64,000 nucleotides of DNA from a bacterium (GTDB taxonomy: Bacteria > Bacteroidota > Bacteroidia > Bacteroidales > Muribaculaceae). The stretch's first letter is position 1; each line of letters begins with the position of its first letter. Positions 19,654-29,973 of the stretch are shown here, one piece after another. The DNA is taken from assembly GCA_014802625.1 (NCBI GenBank), contig JAAVBX010000008.1:1-64000 (forward strand). Reading direction: 5' to 3'. The position numbers and the translations under genes were made by a program. Below the pieces are notes generated by a model. It worked only from the letters and a program-made list of their open reading frames with translations, did no database searches and was not told the DNA's origin.

Positions 19654-20880
19654 TTAAATGAGTGTGACAATGGCATCGGCTATATCGCCGGCCACCTCTT
19701 TCTTATTCTTCAAGGGGAATGGAATCTCTCGGCCATCTGCCAGGATTATCGTTATCTTATTAGTATCAGTCATCATTCCCGCGCCGGGATCCTTCAACGA
19801 ATTCAGGACAATCATATCCAGATTCTTACGCCGTATTTTATCCTTCGCATTGACAATCTCATTATCGGTTTCCAAAGCGAATCCGACGAGTTTACGGCCT
19901 CCCTTGCAAGCACCGAGAGTCGCGGCGATATCCGGGTTCTTAACAAGTTTCAACAAAATATCGCCACTCTTCTCACGCTTTATTTTACAATCGGAGATTG
20001 TCTCCGGTGCATAATCCGCCACAGCAGCAGCCAACACAGCTATATCGCAAGAACGGAACTCATTTTCCATAGCTGCGAGCATCTCACGGGCAGTGCGCAC
20101 ATCGATGCGCTTCACCCGTGAATCAAGCTTTAGACTCCCGTCGACCGGTCCGGCCACAAGTGTTACCTGCGCACCCCTTGCCGCGCAAGCATCAGCTATG
20201 GCGAAACCCATCTTGCCTGATGACCAATTCCCTATAAAACGTACCGGATCAATACTTTCGTATGTAGGACCTGCGCTTATGAGCACTCGCATTCCATGCA
20301 TATCCTTTCTTTCCTCACGGTTGTTGAAGTATGCCTCTGCTTCTTCAGCAATAGTATGAGGTTCAGCCATTCGGCCTTTTCCGGTCAATCCGGAAGCAAG
20401 AAAGCCACTCTGGGGTTCCACTATTATCACACCATCACGACGCAGGGTCTCCACATTTCGCTGTGTAGAAGGATGGGCCCACATATCAAGGTCCATGGCG
20501 GGTGCCACCATCACCTGCTCCTTAGCTGAGAGATAGGTGGTGATGAGCATATTGTCGGCTATACCGTTGGCCATTTTACCTATAGTAGAAGCCGTGGCCG
20601 GCGCGATTATCATGAGATCGGCCCATAGGCCGAGATCCACATGCGAGTGCCATTCACCCGTATTGGCCGCAAAAAACTCACTCACGACAGGCTTTCCACT
20701 CAAGGCCGCCAATGTTGCCGGAGTTATAAACTCCTTACCATTGGGCGTTATTACGACCTGCACCTCCGCTCCCCGTTTTATCAACTCTCTAAGCAGATAG
20801 GCCGACTTGTAGGCAGCGATACCACCGGAAATACCCAATACTATATGTTTCCCCTTCAGGATATTGTTGCCGCTTATCAT
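19654..20880 (-). CDS. coaBC: Phosphopantothenoylcysteine decarboxylase/phosphopantothenate-cysteine ligase
   Basis: KHIVLGISGGIAAYKSAYLLREL; ISAGPTYESIDPVRFIGNWSSGKMGFAIA. Confidence 0.93.
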   Translation of the reverse strand: MISGNNILKGKHIVLGISGGIAAYKSAYLLRELIKRGAEVQVVITPNGKEFITPATLAALSGKPVVSEFFAANTGEWHSHVDLGLWADLMIIAPATASTIGKMANGIADNMLITTYLSAKEQVMVAPAMDLDMWAHPSTQRNVETLRRDGVIIVEPQSGFLASGLTGKGRMAEPHTIAEEAEAYFNNREERKDMHGMRVLISAGPTYESIDPVRFIGNWSSGKMGFAIADACAARGAQVTLVAGPVDGSLKLDSRVKRIDVRTAREMLAAMENEFRSCDIAVLAAAVADYAPETISDCKIKREKSGDILLKLVKNPDIAATLGACKGGRKLVGFALETDNEIVNAKDKIRRKNLDMIVLNSLKDPGAGMMTDTNKITIILADGREIPFPLKNKKEVAGDIADAIVTLI

Positions 20881-20928
20881 ATTTGTATGATATCTTCCTT
20901 AATGTTTTTTTGAAGGTGTTACGACTTC

Positions 20929-20977
20929 TTTCTTCATTAATCATCGCAATCTATCCGACAGGAGATTAATAAAGAAA
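20929..20977. terminator. Long-loop imperfect hairpin between dnaQ-like and coaBC
   Basis: tttcttCattaatc / gattaatAaagaaa arms (one mismatch), 21-nt loop; no clear U-tract. Confidence 0.35.
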
Positions 20978-21028
20978 ATCTAATTATTAATATTCACACT
21001 AATGGAGTGTAAACATATCGAAACAACT

Positions 21029-21796
21029 TCATTTATTCAAATATTTGAATCGCAAACGAGTCAATACATCTTTTGTATTTTTAGGGAACTCTCCTTGCAT
21101 TATCCAATTATAGAAAGAGGGTTCGCGGCGTAGCACATCTTCCACTGCACGCCCCTTGTGCTTACCGAAATTAAAAACCGGGATATCGTGTTCATTCAGC
21201 ACTATACGGCCTGCCAGATCCAATGTTCGTCCTCCTGAGGAGAATTCACTGAGATAGTCGACATTGTTTTCAAGTTCCGGATACCTCTCAATCTGACTCT
21301 CGAGCACTTCAAGGGTTGCGAGCGTGTCTGCATTCGCAGAATGCGCATCGGTCAGATCTTTACCGCAGTAGAATTTATAGGCCGCCACAAGTGTACGCTG
21401 CTCCATTTTATGGAATATGTTCTGCACATCGATGAATTTCCTGTCTGTTACATCGAAGTTTATGCCGACTCTCGCGAATTCCTCCACAAGCAGCGGCACA
21501 TCAAACTTATTGCTGTTGAAGCCGGCTATATCGCAATCCTCAAAGAATTCATAAAGAGATTTCGCCACCTGTCTGAATGTCGGTTCCTCGGCTACCATAT
21601 CATCCGTGATATGATGCACAGCCGTGGCCTCCTCCGGAATATGCATCTCCGGATTCAGACGTCGGGTCTTTTCCGTACGTTCTCCGTCAGGATACACCTT
21701 TATGGCACTGATTTCAACTATACGGTCTCGTAATATATTGGTGCCCGTGGTCTCAAGATCGAAAAACACCAACGGACGTTCAAGTTTGAGTTTCAT
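21029..21796 (-). CDS. 3'-5' exonuclease (DNA polymerase III epsilon-like)
   Basis: LVFFDLETTGTNILRDRIVEISAIKV; HSANADTLATLEVL. Confidence 0.88.
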   Translation of the reverse strand: MKLKLERPLVFFDLETTGTNILRDRIVEISAIKVYPDGERTEKTRRLNPEMHIPEEATAVHHITDDMVAEEPTFRQVAKSLYEFFEDCDIAGFNSNKFDVPLLVEEFARVGINFDVTDRKFIDVQNIFHKMEQRTLVAAYKFYCGKDLTDAHSANADTLATLEVLESQIERYPELENNVDYLSEFSSGGRTLDLAGRIVLNEHDIPVFNFGKHKGRAVEDVLRREPSFYNWIMQGEFPKNTKDVLTRLRFKYLNK

Positions 21797-21827
21797 GTTA
21801 TTTTATCCTCTCTTCAGATATTTCCTT

Positions 21828-22952
21828 TCACTCTATCACCTGCATAGGCATCTGAAGCATCACCACTTCAACACCCTCCTGCTTCTCAAGCGGACTGAAG
21901 AGTCCCGGACGCGCCGGATCAGCCAGATCTATCTGTACATCATCCCCCTTTATATTGGATAAAACCTCTATCATATAAGTGGAATTGAATCCTATCATCA
22001 TCGGATCTCCCTGATAATCGCAATCCACGCTCTCTTCGGCCGATGTGCCGTAATCGAGATCACGCGCGCCCATCTGCACCTTCATGGGATCTATCGCGAA
22101 TTTTATAAGATTGGAAGCCTTGCTTGCGAATAGAGCCACACGACGGACGGCGTTGAGCATATCTTCCCGACCAACGACCAGACGGTATGGATTATCCTTC
22201 GGGAATACACGCTTGTAATTTGGGTATACACCCTTGATCAAACGCGTGCTTAGGGAATACGGGCCGAATACAAAGGTTGCCGATTTCGATTCATGAATGA
22301 TGTTCACCGTGTCCTCCTCCTTTGAGACAAGACTCTTCAAGACATTCGCCGCTTTAGCCGGAAGGATAAACGTATCCTCTACCCCGGGTTGGGCAGTCGT
22401 ATCCTGATACTTCACCAGTTTGTGTGTATCCGAACTTACAAATGTGAGTTTCTCAGGCTCTATATCAAAATATATACCGGTCATTATCGGACGGATCGGA
22501 TCCGTGCTCACCGCAAATAGAGTTCCCTCGATACCGCCCACAAGCACACTCCCCGGAAGCGAGAAATCAAGGGCATTCTCTTCGCGATCCTTTGTGCGCG
22601 GATACTCGGCTGCATCCACACCCATAAAAAGGAACTGTCCATTATTGAATGTCAGTTTTATCTCCTTCGTATCCAAGTCAATATCAAAACGAAGAGGCTG
22701 GTTGTTGATCTCCTTGATTACCTCAAGCAGACGCTTGGCGAGGATAGCGATTTCCCCCTCTCCTTCGGGATCGATTACCTCCATAGTGGCAGTCATCACA
22801 TTCTCCTGATCACCTCCGGTGATAGAGAGCGTATTTCCCTCCAATTTCAGGAGAAAATTATCGAGAATCGAAAGTGCATTCTTGGAATTTATAACCTTGC
22901 TGACGGCCTGGAGCTGAGTTTGCAGATCCTTGCCTGATACATTGAATTTCAT
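21828..22952 (-). CDS. dnaN: DNA polymerase III subunit beta (sliding clamp)
   Basis: MKFNVSGKDLQTQLQAVSKVINSKNALSILDNFLLKLEGN; C-terminal VVMLQMPMQV. Confidence 0.94.
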   Translation of the reverse strand: MKFNVSGKDLQTQLQAVSKVINSKNALSILDNFLLKLEGNTLSITGGDQENVMTATMEVIDPEGEGEIAILAKRLLEVIKEINNQPLRFDIDLDTKEIKLTFNNGQFLFMGVDAAEYPRTKDREENALDFSLPGSVLVGGIEGTLFAVSTDPIRPIMTGIYFDIEPEKLTFVSSDTHKLVKYQDTTAQPGVEDTFILPAKAANVLKSLVSKEEDTVNIIHESKSATFVFGPYSLSTRLIKGVYPNYKRVFPKDNPYRLVVGREDMLNAVRRVALFASKASNLIKFAIDPMKVQMGARDLDYGTSAEESVDCDYQGDPMMIGFNSTYMIEVLSNIKGDDVQIDLADPARPGLFSPLEKQEGVEVVMLQMPMQVIE

Positions 22953-23126
22953 ATATTTGCCTTTTTCTGTCAAAAATGTTAATCATCAGACGCGACGGAT
23001 GGCTCCGCTCATTCTTCAGAGCACCTGATTTCAACTTGCGAATTTACAAAAAAAAAACGGATTTTCCACATAAAACTTGGATAATTAGAGATTCCATCAT
23101 GCAAGTTCAATAGCTCTGAAATAATA

Positions 23127-23158
23127 GTGTCCCCGATTCTCGCCGGAATCGGGGACAC
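23127..23158. terminator. Terminator hairpin downstream of rplI
   Basis: gtgtccccgattc / gaatcggggacac perfect arms. Confidence 0.75.
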
Positions 23159-23204
23159 ATCTCTTAATCGAAGTATGAATTTGAGAAAATCAATACTTAA
23201 TCGT

Positions 23205-23696
23205 TCACTCAGCCACGGGAGCCTCGGCGGGAGCAGCCTCTGCTACAGGAGCATCCTCGCTGATAACCTCGAAAGCCACCTCGGTCTCAACCTCCTTGTG
23301 GAACTTGACGTTGGCCACGTAAGCACCTACCACCTTGACAGGCTGCTTTACATTGATGATCTTACGATCCACTTCATGGCCGAGCTTTGCGAGAGCCTCA
23401 GAAATCTGAGCTGCGCCGACTGAACCATAGACAGTGCCATTTGCACCGGTCTTTACAGGAATCACAAGTTTCAGACCTTCGATTGCCTTGGCGGCAGCCT
23501 CAGCCTCAGCCTTGGCGGCGGCAATCTTATGGGCACGCTGTTTCAGGTCCTCCTTCAGCTGCTTCAAAGCAGCTTCTGAAGCGATGATGCACTTGCCCTG
23601 CGGGATGAGATAGTTACGACCGTAACCGTCTTTCACTTCCACCACATCATCTTTATATCCCAGACCGGGAATATTCTCTTTAAGGATAATCTTCAT
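23205..23696 (-). CDS. rplI: 50S ribosomal protein L9
   Basis: MKIILKENIPGLGYKDDVVEVKDGYGRNYLIPQGKCIIAS. Confidence 0.95.
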   Translation of the reverse strand: MKIILKENIPGLGYKDDVVEVKDGYGRNYLIPQGKCIIASEAALKQLKEDLKQRAHKIAAAKAEAEAAAKAIEGLKLVIPVKTGANGTVYGSVGAAQISEALAKLGHEVDRKIINVKQPVKVVGAYVANVKFHKEVETEVAFEVISEDAPVAEAAPAEAPVAE

Positions 23697-23726
23697 TGTA
23701 TGTCGTTTTTTCGAAGTGAAACACAA

Positions 23727-23993
23727 TTATTTCATCAAGTCAGTCACATAGGGAAGCAGAGCCAAATGACGCGCGCGCTTTACGGCCTGAGCCACACGAC
23801 GCTGAAATTTGAGGCTTGTGCCTGTGATGCGACGGGGAAGGATCTTGCCCTGCTCGTTCAGGAATTTCTTCAGGAATTCAGGATCCTTGTAATCGATATA
23901 CTTGATGCCGCTGCGTTTGAAACGACAGTATTTTTTCTTCTTCGTGTCTACCGACAGAGGAGTAAGGTAACGGATTTCGCTGTTGGCTGCCAT
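23727..23993 (-). CDS. rpsR: 30S ribosomal protein S18
   Basis: [63 protein letters not shown]. Confidence 0.96.
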   Translation of the reverse strand: MAANSEIRYLTPLSVDTKKKKYCRFKRSGIKYIDYKDPEFLKKFLNEQGKILPRRITGTSLKFQRRVAQAVKRARHLALLPYVTDLMK

Positions 23994-23995
23994 AA

Positions 23996-24379
23996 TCAGT
24001 TCTGTGCTGTGGCCTCGGCGGCTGCCTCGGCGGGTTTCTCACTTGCTTTATTTGCTCTCAGTGCACGACGCTTCTCTGCATACTCGGCTGCATATTTGTC
24101 GAGACGGAATGTGAGGAAGCGAATCACGCGCTCATCACGACGGAAGGCTGTGTCAAGCTTCTTCACGATTGTAGGAGCGCCCTCAAACTCGATCAGGCAG
24201 TAGAAGCCAGTGGATTTCTTCTGAATGGGATAAGCCAATTTCTTAAGACCCCATTCCTCGACATTCACGATCTTCGCGCCATTCTCCTCAAGAACAGCCG
24301 AGAACTTGCCGACCGCTTCCTTCATCTGCTCATCAGACAAAACGGGAGTTAAAATGAAAACGGTTTCGTAACGGTTCAT
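23996..24379 (-). CDS. rpsF: 30S ribosomal protein S6
   Basis: [23 protein letters not shown]...[17 protein letters not shown]. Confidence 0.95.
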   Translation of the reverse strand: MNRYETVFILTPVLSDEQMKEAVGKFSAVLEENGAKIVNVEEWGLKKLAYPIQKKSTGFYCLIEFEGAPTIVKKLDTAFRRDERVIRFLTFRLDKYAAEYAEKRRALRANKASEKPAEAAAEATAQN

Positions 24380-24576
24380 AATATTTAATGTGTTTATTAT
24401 CAGGGCTTTCACTCAAATGCGGCAAAAACCTTTGCAAAATTAGTACTTTTTTTTGAAATACACAAATTTCCCCGCAAATATTTTGCCCAATCTATTCTCG
24501 AATTCAATAGTTTTATAGCTAAATTACAGAGAAATTTCCTTGCACTCTGATTCCACCCCTCCACCTCTCTCTACAC

Positions 24577-24617
24577 TAATGGGAGATTGAACCCGAGATA
24601 GGCTCAATCTCCCATTA
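24577..24617. terminator. Terminator hairpin downstream of acyl-CoA dehydrogenase
   Basis: taatgggagattga / tcaatctcccatta, 14-bp perfect arms. Confidence 0.75.
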
Positions 24618-24645
24618 TTTACTTTCTGTACTAAACCAGACAGGC

Positions 24646-26352
24646 TTAATCCTTGATGAGATAATTCTCGATCTCCTCCGGGCGGAAATTGCCGATGAAG
24701 TCAGCATGCTTTGCGACTTCCGCCTGACCATACTTCACATACACATGCAGGCTCTTGCGGAAGCTTGCGTTGCGCTGCGTATCCTCCAGAAGCAGATAGC
24801 CCATTATGATATGACCTGCCATCTCCACGAGACGACGCGCCATAAAGTCCTGATAGTTGCTATCCTTAACACCCATCACGCACTCTACGGCATTGGCATA
24901 CTGCTGGGTCATATAGACAAGAGTATTCTTGATAGCCTCATCCTCCGGACACACCTGCTCAGCCTCCATCTCACGGATCTTATTGAGATATGTACCCGTT
25001 GTGACGTGGCGTATGGCAGCTACGACCTGAAGCTGAGTCGTGCCCTCATAGATACTCGTGATACGAGCATCGCGATATACACGCTCACAGGCATAATCCT
25101 TCATGAAACCTGAGCCGCCATGTATCTGAATGCAATCGTAGGCATTCTGGTTAGCGAATTCAGAAGTCATACCCTTTGCCATCGGAGTGAAGGCATCAGC
25201 AAGCTTGCTGTAATACTTCTGCTCCTTCTTCTCCTCGGGAGTGAGGGGACGCTCCTTGGCAATGTCGTCATAGATTTTATACATATCGACGAAGCGTGCG
25301 CAAGCATAAAGCAACGCACGGCTCGCGTCAAGCTTAGCCTTCATCACCGAGATTATCTCAGACACTGCGGGGAACTCGATGATAGCCTTACCGAATTGCT
25401 TGCGATCCTTGGCATATGCAAGAGCCTCCCGATATGCGATCTCACTCAAACCTACACTCTGCGCGGCGATACCGAGGCGGGCACCATTCATCAGAGCCAT
25501 GACGTACTTGATAAGACCGAGACGACGTGAGCCGACAAGCTCGGCGGGAGCATCCTTATATGTCAATTCACAAGTGGGGCTTCCCTTGATACCCATCTTG
25601 TTCTCGATTCGACGCACATTGACACCACCGTTACGCTTATCATAGATAAACATTGAAAGACCGCGACCGTCGTGCGAACCCTCTTCGGAGCGAGCGAGCA
25701 CAAGATGAATATCGGCGTCTCCGTTGGTGATGAAGCGCTTCACACCATTGAGCACCCATGAACCATCCTCCTTCTGAGAGGCCTTGAGCATCACGCTCTG
25801 GAGATCAGAACCGGCATCCGGCTCCGTGAGGTCCATCGACATTGTCTCACCGGCGCACACACGCGGAATATAACGCTTCTTCTGATCGTCATCCGCGAAT
25901 TCATAGATTGTTTCAGCGCAGTCCTGCAGTCCCCAGAGATTCTCGAATCCTGCATCAGCACGGCTTACGATATCAGCCGCCATGATATAGGGAGTGATCG
26001 GGAAGTTGAGACCGCCGAGACGACGAGGCATTGCCATACCCATGAGGCCAGCTTTGCGGGTTGCCTCAAGATTCTTCTGAGTTCCCTCCGCATAGATAAC
26101 CCGGGAGTTCTCTACCTTAGGACCATTATGATCAACATCCTCTGCGTTTTCTGCGACGATATCACCGCAGATTTCGCCTACAATCTCAAGCACGCGATCA
26201 TAATTGTCGATTGCGTCGGCATAGTCGCGCGGAGCGTAGTCATATGTATCGGCCTCAGCGAAGTCGCGCTCTTTGAGAGCGACGATCTTCTCCATCATCG
26301 GATGAGTGAGGTAATGCTTGAGGTCGGGATTGTCTGTATAGAAGTTAGCCAT
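24646..26352 (-). CDS. Acyl-CoA dehydrogenase family protein
   Basis: SMDLTEPDAGSDLQSVMLKA; YRDARITSIYEGTTQLQVVAAI. Confidence 0.92.
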   Translation of the reverse strand: MANFYTDNPDLKHYLTHPMMEKIVALKERDFAEADTYDYAPRDYADAIDNYDRVLEIVGEICGDIVAENAEDVDHNGPKVENSRVIYAEGTQKNLEATRKAGLMGMAMPRRLGGLNFPITPYIMAADIVSRADAGFENLWGLQDCAETIYEFADDDQKKRYIPRVCAGETMSMDLTEPDAGSDLQSVMLKASQKEDGSWVLNGVKRFITNGDADIHLVLARSEEGSHDGRGLSMFIYDKRNGGVNVRRIENKMGIKGSPTCELTYKDAPAELVGSRRLGLIKYVMALMNGARLGIAAQSVGLSEIAYREALAYAKDRKQFGKAIIEFPAVSEIISVMKAKLDASRALLYACARFVDMYKIYDDIAKERPLTPEEKKEQKYYSKLADAFTPMAKGMTSEFANQNAYDCIQIHGGSGFMKDYACERVYRDARITSIYEGTTQLQVVAAIRHVTTGTYLNKIREMEAEQVCPEDEAIKNTLVYMTQQYANAVECVMGVKDSNYQDFMARRLVEMAGHIIMGYLLLEDTQRNASFRKSLHVYVKYGQAEVAKHADFIGNFRPEEIENYLIKD

Positions 26353-26364
26353 TTTATCCGGATC

Positions 26365-27393
26365 TTACTTGGAGTTCTTTTTGTAATATTTGATAAGTTT
26401 CGGCACAACGTCCTCCATCTTGCCCGTGATCACGATATCTGCGATCTTATTGATCGGGGCATCGGGATCACTGTTGATAGCGATGATGAGCGAGGAGTCC
26501 TGCATGCCGGCGATATGCTGGATCTGGCCGGAGATACCACAAGCTATGTACAGCTTCGGACGAACCGTCACACCAGTCTGACCGATTTGACGGTCATGGT
26601 CAATCCAGCCGGCATCTACTGCCGCACGACTTGCGCCCAATTCGCCGCCTAACGTGTCTGCCAGTTTCTGCAAGAGATCGAAATTCTCCTTACTGCCGAC
26701 ACCGTAGCCACCGGCCACGATAATCGGACTCCCCTTCAGGTTGACTTTCGATTTCTCCACATGACGATCTATGATATCAACCACATAATCCGTAGCGTCA
26801 GTGTATTTCGATGCGTCGAGATCCACCACTTTTCCGGTATAGTTGCTATCGCGCACCTCCTTCTTCATTACGCCTTCACGCACGGTTGCCATCTGAGGGC
26901 GACAATCAGGATTCACGATGGTCGCCACAATATTGCCACCGAATGCCGGACGGATCTGATAAAGGAGATCCTTGTATTCTTTGCCGGTCTTTGCATCGGT
27001 ATAGTCTCCGATTTCAAGTGAGGTGCAGTCAGCCGTCAGGCCACTGTGGAGAGCCGAGCTGACACGCGGGCCGAGATCACGGCCGATCGACGTCGCTCCC
27101 ATAAAGGCGATACGCGGCTCGATTTCCTTGAATAACTTAATCAAAATCGAAGAATGAGGAAGCGAGGTGTAGGGATAAAGACGCTTATCCTCCACCTTGT
27201 AGACTGTATCCACTCCGTAGGGGAAAATCTGCTTCTCTATATCCTTCAGATTATCGCCTGCCACTACTGCCTCCAGCTTGATACCAAGCTTATCGGCGAG
27301 CTGACGCCCTTTGGTCAGGAGTTCAAGACTCACGTCGGCAACTTTGCCGTCTTCGTATTCGCAATATACGATAAGGTTGTTCTTGTCTGCCAT
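26365..27393 (-). CDS. etfA: Electron transfer flavoprotein subunit alpha
   Basis: IIVAGGYGVGSKENFDLLQKLADTLGGELGASRAAVDAGWIDHDRQIGQTGVTVRPKLYIACGISGQIQHIAGM. Confidence 0.94.
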   Translation of the reverse strand: MADKNNLIVYCEYEDGKVADVSLELLTKGRQLADKLGIKLEAVVAGDNLKDIEKQIFPYGVDTVYKVEDKRLYPYTSLPHSSILIKLFKEIEPRIAFMGATSIGRDLGPRVSSALHSGLTADCTSLEIGDYTDAKTGKEYKDLLYQIRPAFGGNIVATIVNPDCRPQMATVREGVMKKEVRDSNYTGKVVDLDASKYTDATDYVVDIIDRHVEKSKVNLKGSPIIVAGGYGVGSKENFDLLQKLADTLGGELGASRAAVDAGWIDHDRQIGQTGVTVRPKLYIACGISGQIQHIAGMQDSSLIIAINSDPDAPINKIADIVITGKMEDVVPKLIKYYKKNSK

Positions 27394-27424
27394 TTCTATG
27401 GTTCTGGTTTGCTCGCGCCCGGCA

Positions 27425-28294
27425 TCAGCCGATAGTGTGGTTGGCGATGAGTTCTACAATTAGGTTCTCCAATGCTTCATCGGTATTCTCGATGTTGCGT
27501 GCCTCCTTGGCTGTGAAAACGACGTTTTCAATCTGCTTTACTTTGGTAGGCGAACCGGCCAGACCGCACTGTGCCAGATCAGCCTCGACTGTCTGCGTGT
27601 TCCATTCGCCGATTTGCAGATACGGACGTGCCTCTACGAATGCTTTCTTATCCTCATCCGCAGCAACCTCGCTGGGGACGGCCGCACGCTTATACTTCAT
27701 CACGGCCTTAGCGTTACGCGGACGGCATTCATCGGCCGAGCCATTTACGGTCACCACAAGAGGATACGGCGCTTCCACTGTCTCCACACCCGATTCGATA
27801 CGGCGTTTCACAGTCACCTTTCCATTCTCAGCCTTGATGATATCCTCTGCATATGTCACCTGCGGCAGACCGAGTTTCTCTGCAATCTGCGGACCTACCT
27901 GAGCCGTATCGCCGTCAATAGCTTGACGACCACCGATAATCAGGTCATAATCCCCAATTTTTTTTACTGCGGCACTCAGAGCATAACTTGTGGCGAGTGT
28001 GTCAGAACCCGCGAAAGCACGGTCAGAGAGTACGACTCCCCCATCGGCACCACGATAGAGACCCTCACGGATAATTTCTGCTGCACGTGCCGGACCCATC
28101 GTCAGGATCGTAACTTTTGTGCCGGGATACATATCCTTAAGTTTCAGCGCCTGCTCAAGCGCGTTGAGGTCTTCGGGATTGAAGATAGCAGGAAGAGCCG
28201 CACGGTTAACAGTGCCGTCAGCCTTCATGGCATCCTTACCGACGTTACGCGTATCTGGCACTTGTTTGGCCAATACGATGATATTCAGACTCAT
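27425..28294 (-). CDS. etfB: Electron transfer flavoprotein subunit beta
   Basis: MSLNIIVLAKQVPDTRNVG; GRQAIDGDTAQVGPQIAEKLGLPQVTY. Confidence 0.94.
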   Translation of the reverse strand: MSLNIIVLAKQVPDTRNVGKDAMKADGTVNRAALPAIFNPEDLNALEQALKLKDMYPGTKVTILTMGPARAAEIIREGLYRGADGGVVLSDRAFAGSDTLATSYALSAAVKKIGDYDLIIGGRQAIDGDTAQVGPQIAEKLGLPQVTYAEDIIKAENGKVTVKRRIESGVETVEAPYPLVVTVNGSADECRPRNAKAVMKYKRAAVPSEVAADEDKKAFVEARPYLQIGEWNTQTVEADLAQCGLAGSPTKVKQIENVVFTAKEARNIENTDEALENLIVELIANHTIG

Positions 28295-28401
28295 GTCGAT
28301 ATGTTGTTTTGTTTGTTTCAATTGTCGGATTTGGGCCATATAGGCGCAATCCTATGCAAAATTAATAAAAATTTCGTTAATCAGCCCTATTTCAGCTGAT
28401 T

Positions 28402-29946
28402 TTATTTCTTCAGAAGTCTATATAAGTTGGAAAGAAGTGTCGTTATTGCCCTTCTTTGGCTCTCCACGCTCTCCTCAAGGCTTGAGATTTCCAGTGATGC
28501 CCCCCTGCTATCCTGAGCAGCCCACTCTCTCCGCAGTTGCGATAATCTTGCCCTGTCGGATTGATATCTCTTTTCCGCAGCTATATATTCTTCTACAAGA
28601 CGTTTCTCCTCAGCGCCCCTCACATCATCGGCGGAATAAATATATTTCCCCTTGCCGAGTGGAATTACGCAGTCTCGACGCCCGGGCTTTTGGCCCGGCT
28701 CGATTTTTCTGATTTCAGAAGCCAACGCGGAGTATCGCTTTGCGAGTTCTTCTGCCGATTCCCGATGCTCTGTCGCGGTCGCGGTTTCCTCATCTTCGTC
28801 AGACTCTTCATCCTCAGTCTCGGCGGAGGTTGCGACAGGTGTCCACGTGAGCCGTATATCGTCAAGTCTCGCACGCAGTCTTTTCTCCTCGTCATCCGTA
28901 TCAAGATTGACTCTGGCTTCCGGCAGCACATATACATAAAGCGTAATCTGATCATCGGGGAGATAGTGACGGTCAGTAGCCCACCAGCCGACTCCATTTT
29001 CCTCATCTATGGCCATGACATATTCATCAGCTGCCGAGTTAAAAGGAATTCCCGCATTGACGGGCTGCAGGTATTCTCCGGTCAACGGATCTCTTGTGGC
29101 CAGAAATATATCGAATCCCCCCACGGAATTATCACCGTTGGCGGCGTAGTAAAGAGTAGTTCCGTCAGCCGACAGAAAGGGATTAATGGCATCACCCTCC
29201 TGCGCGAGGAAGTCGGGGGCGGGATGAGGTTCAGACAGGGTGCCGTCAATCAGCTTCGATGCTTCCATCAGACCCAGCATTCCGGTAGAATCATTAAGTT
29301 CACTCCACATCATAAGTTCGCCTGATTCGGAGATATACCCGGCCGGACCTCTCTCCACACCTGCCGGCAGAGGAAGTTCGGAAGTCGCTACCACCCTACC
29401 GGCAGACAATGGCAGACGCAAATGTTTGAAGAATTCCTTCTTTGGCACCTTTACTGCATCTATCACAACGATCTCCTGCATTCTCGCGAACTGTCTTTTC
29501 CCCTCCTCAAGGTCAGCCGTATCGAATGTGAAGTCGGGATCAAGCTGACGTTTTGCCTTCTTCATCCTCTCCGAATACTCACCGAAGAGTTTCTGTGCCT
29601 CAGGGAAATTATAGTCGAGCATGGCCAGCCGACCGAGATAAAGGCTTGCTTCAGGTATTCCACGTTGTCTTGCCTCCATGAATGCCAGATGGGAGGCCCT
29701 GCGTTGTCCCGGAGAATTATATTGTATCTCCCCCTCAAGTTGGTAAAGTTTTCCGGCAATGGAGCTATTTTCAGTATCTTCAAGGGCGAGAGCAAGCATC
29801 TGTGATGCAGTGTCGAATTCACCCTCCTCGAGATAATAGCGGATATCATCCGCTACATCTGCCTTTATTAAAACGGGATTGGCCAGAGCCATCGCCCCGA
29901 GGGCGACCGCTCCGGCCAGGATATGTTTCTGAGTCATATGTATCAT
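28402..29946 (-). CDS. Secreted PD40/TPR-like protein
   Basis: Signal peptide; NPFLSADGTTLYYAANGDNSVGGFDIFLATRD PD40-like motif; acidic low-complexity and coiled-coil C-terminal part. Confidence 0.65.
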   Translation of the reverse strand: MIHMTQKHILAGAVALGAMALANPVLIKADVADDIRYYLEEGEFDTASQMLALALEDTENSSIAGKLYQLEGEIQYNSPGQRRASHLAFMEARQRGIPEASLYLGRLAMLDYNFPEAQKLFGEYSERMKKAKRQLDPDFTFDTADLEEGKRQFARMQEIVVIDAVKVPKKEFFKHLRLPLSAGRVVATSELPLPAGVERGPAGYISESGELMMWSELNDSTGMLGLMEASKLIDGTLSEPHPAPDFLAQEGDAINPFLSADGTTLYYAANGDNSVGGFDIFLATRDPLTGEYLQPVNAGIPFNSAADEYVMAIDEENGVGWWATDRHYLPDDQITLYVYVLPEARVNLDTDDEEKRLRARLDDIRLTWTPVATSAETEDEESDEDEETATATEHRESAEELAKRYSALASEIRKIEPGQKPGRRDCVIPLGKGKYIYSADDVRGAEEKRLVEEYIAAEKRYQSDRARLSQLRREWAAQDSRGASLEISSLEESVESQRRAITTLLSNLYRLLKK

Positions 29947-29973
29947 ATATTATTCATATCGCGATTGGCGGCT

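Noticed and set aside
27614-28399. 261-aa plus-strand ORF antisense to etfB
   Set aside because: Overlaps a confident etfB; cysteine/histidine-rich shadow translation.
28561-29325. 254-aa plus-strand ORF antisense to the PD40 protein
   Set aside because: No domain signature; the opposite strand has a signal peptide and a PD40 motif.
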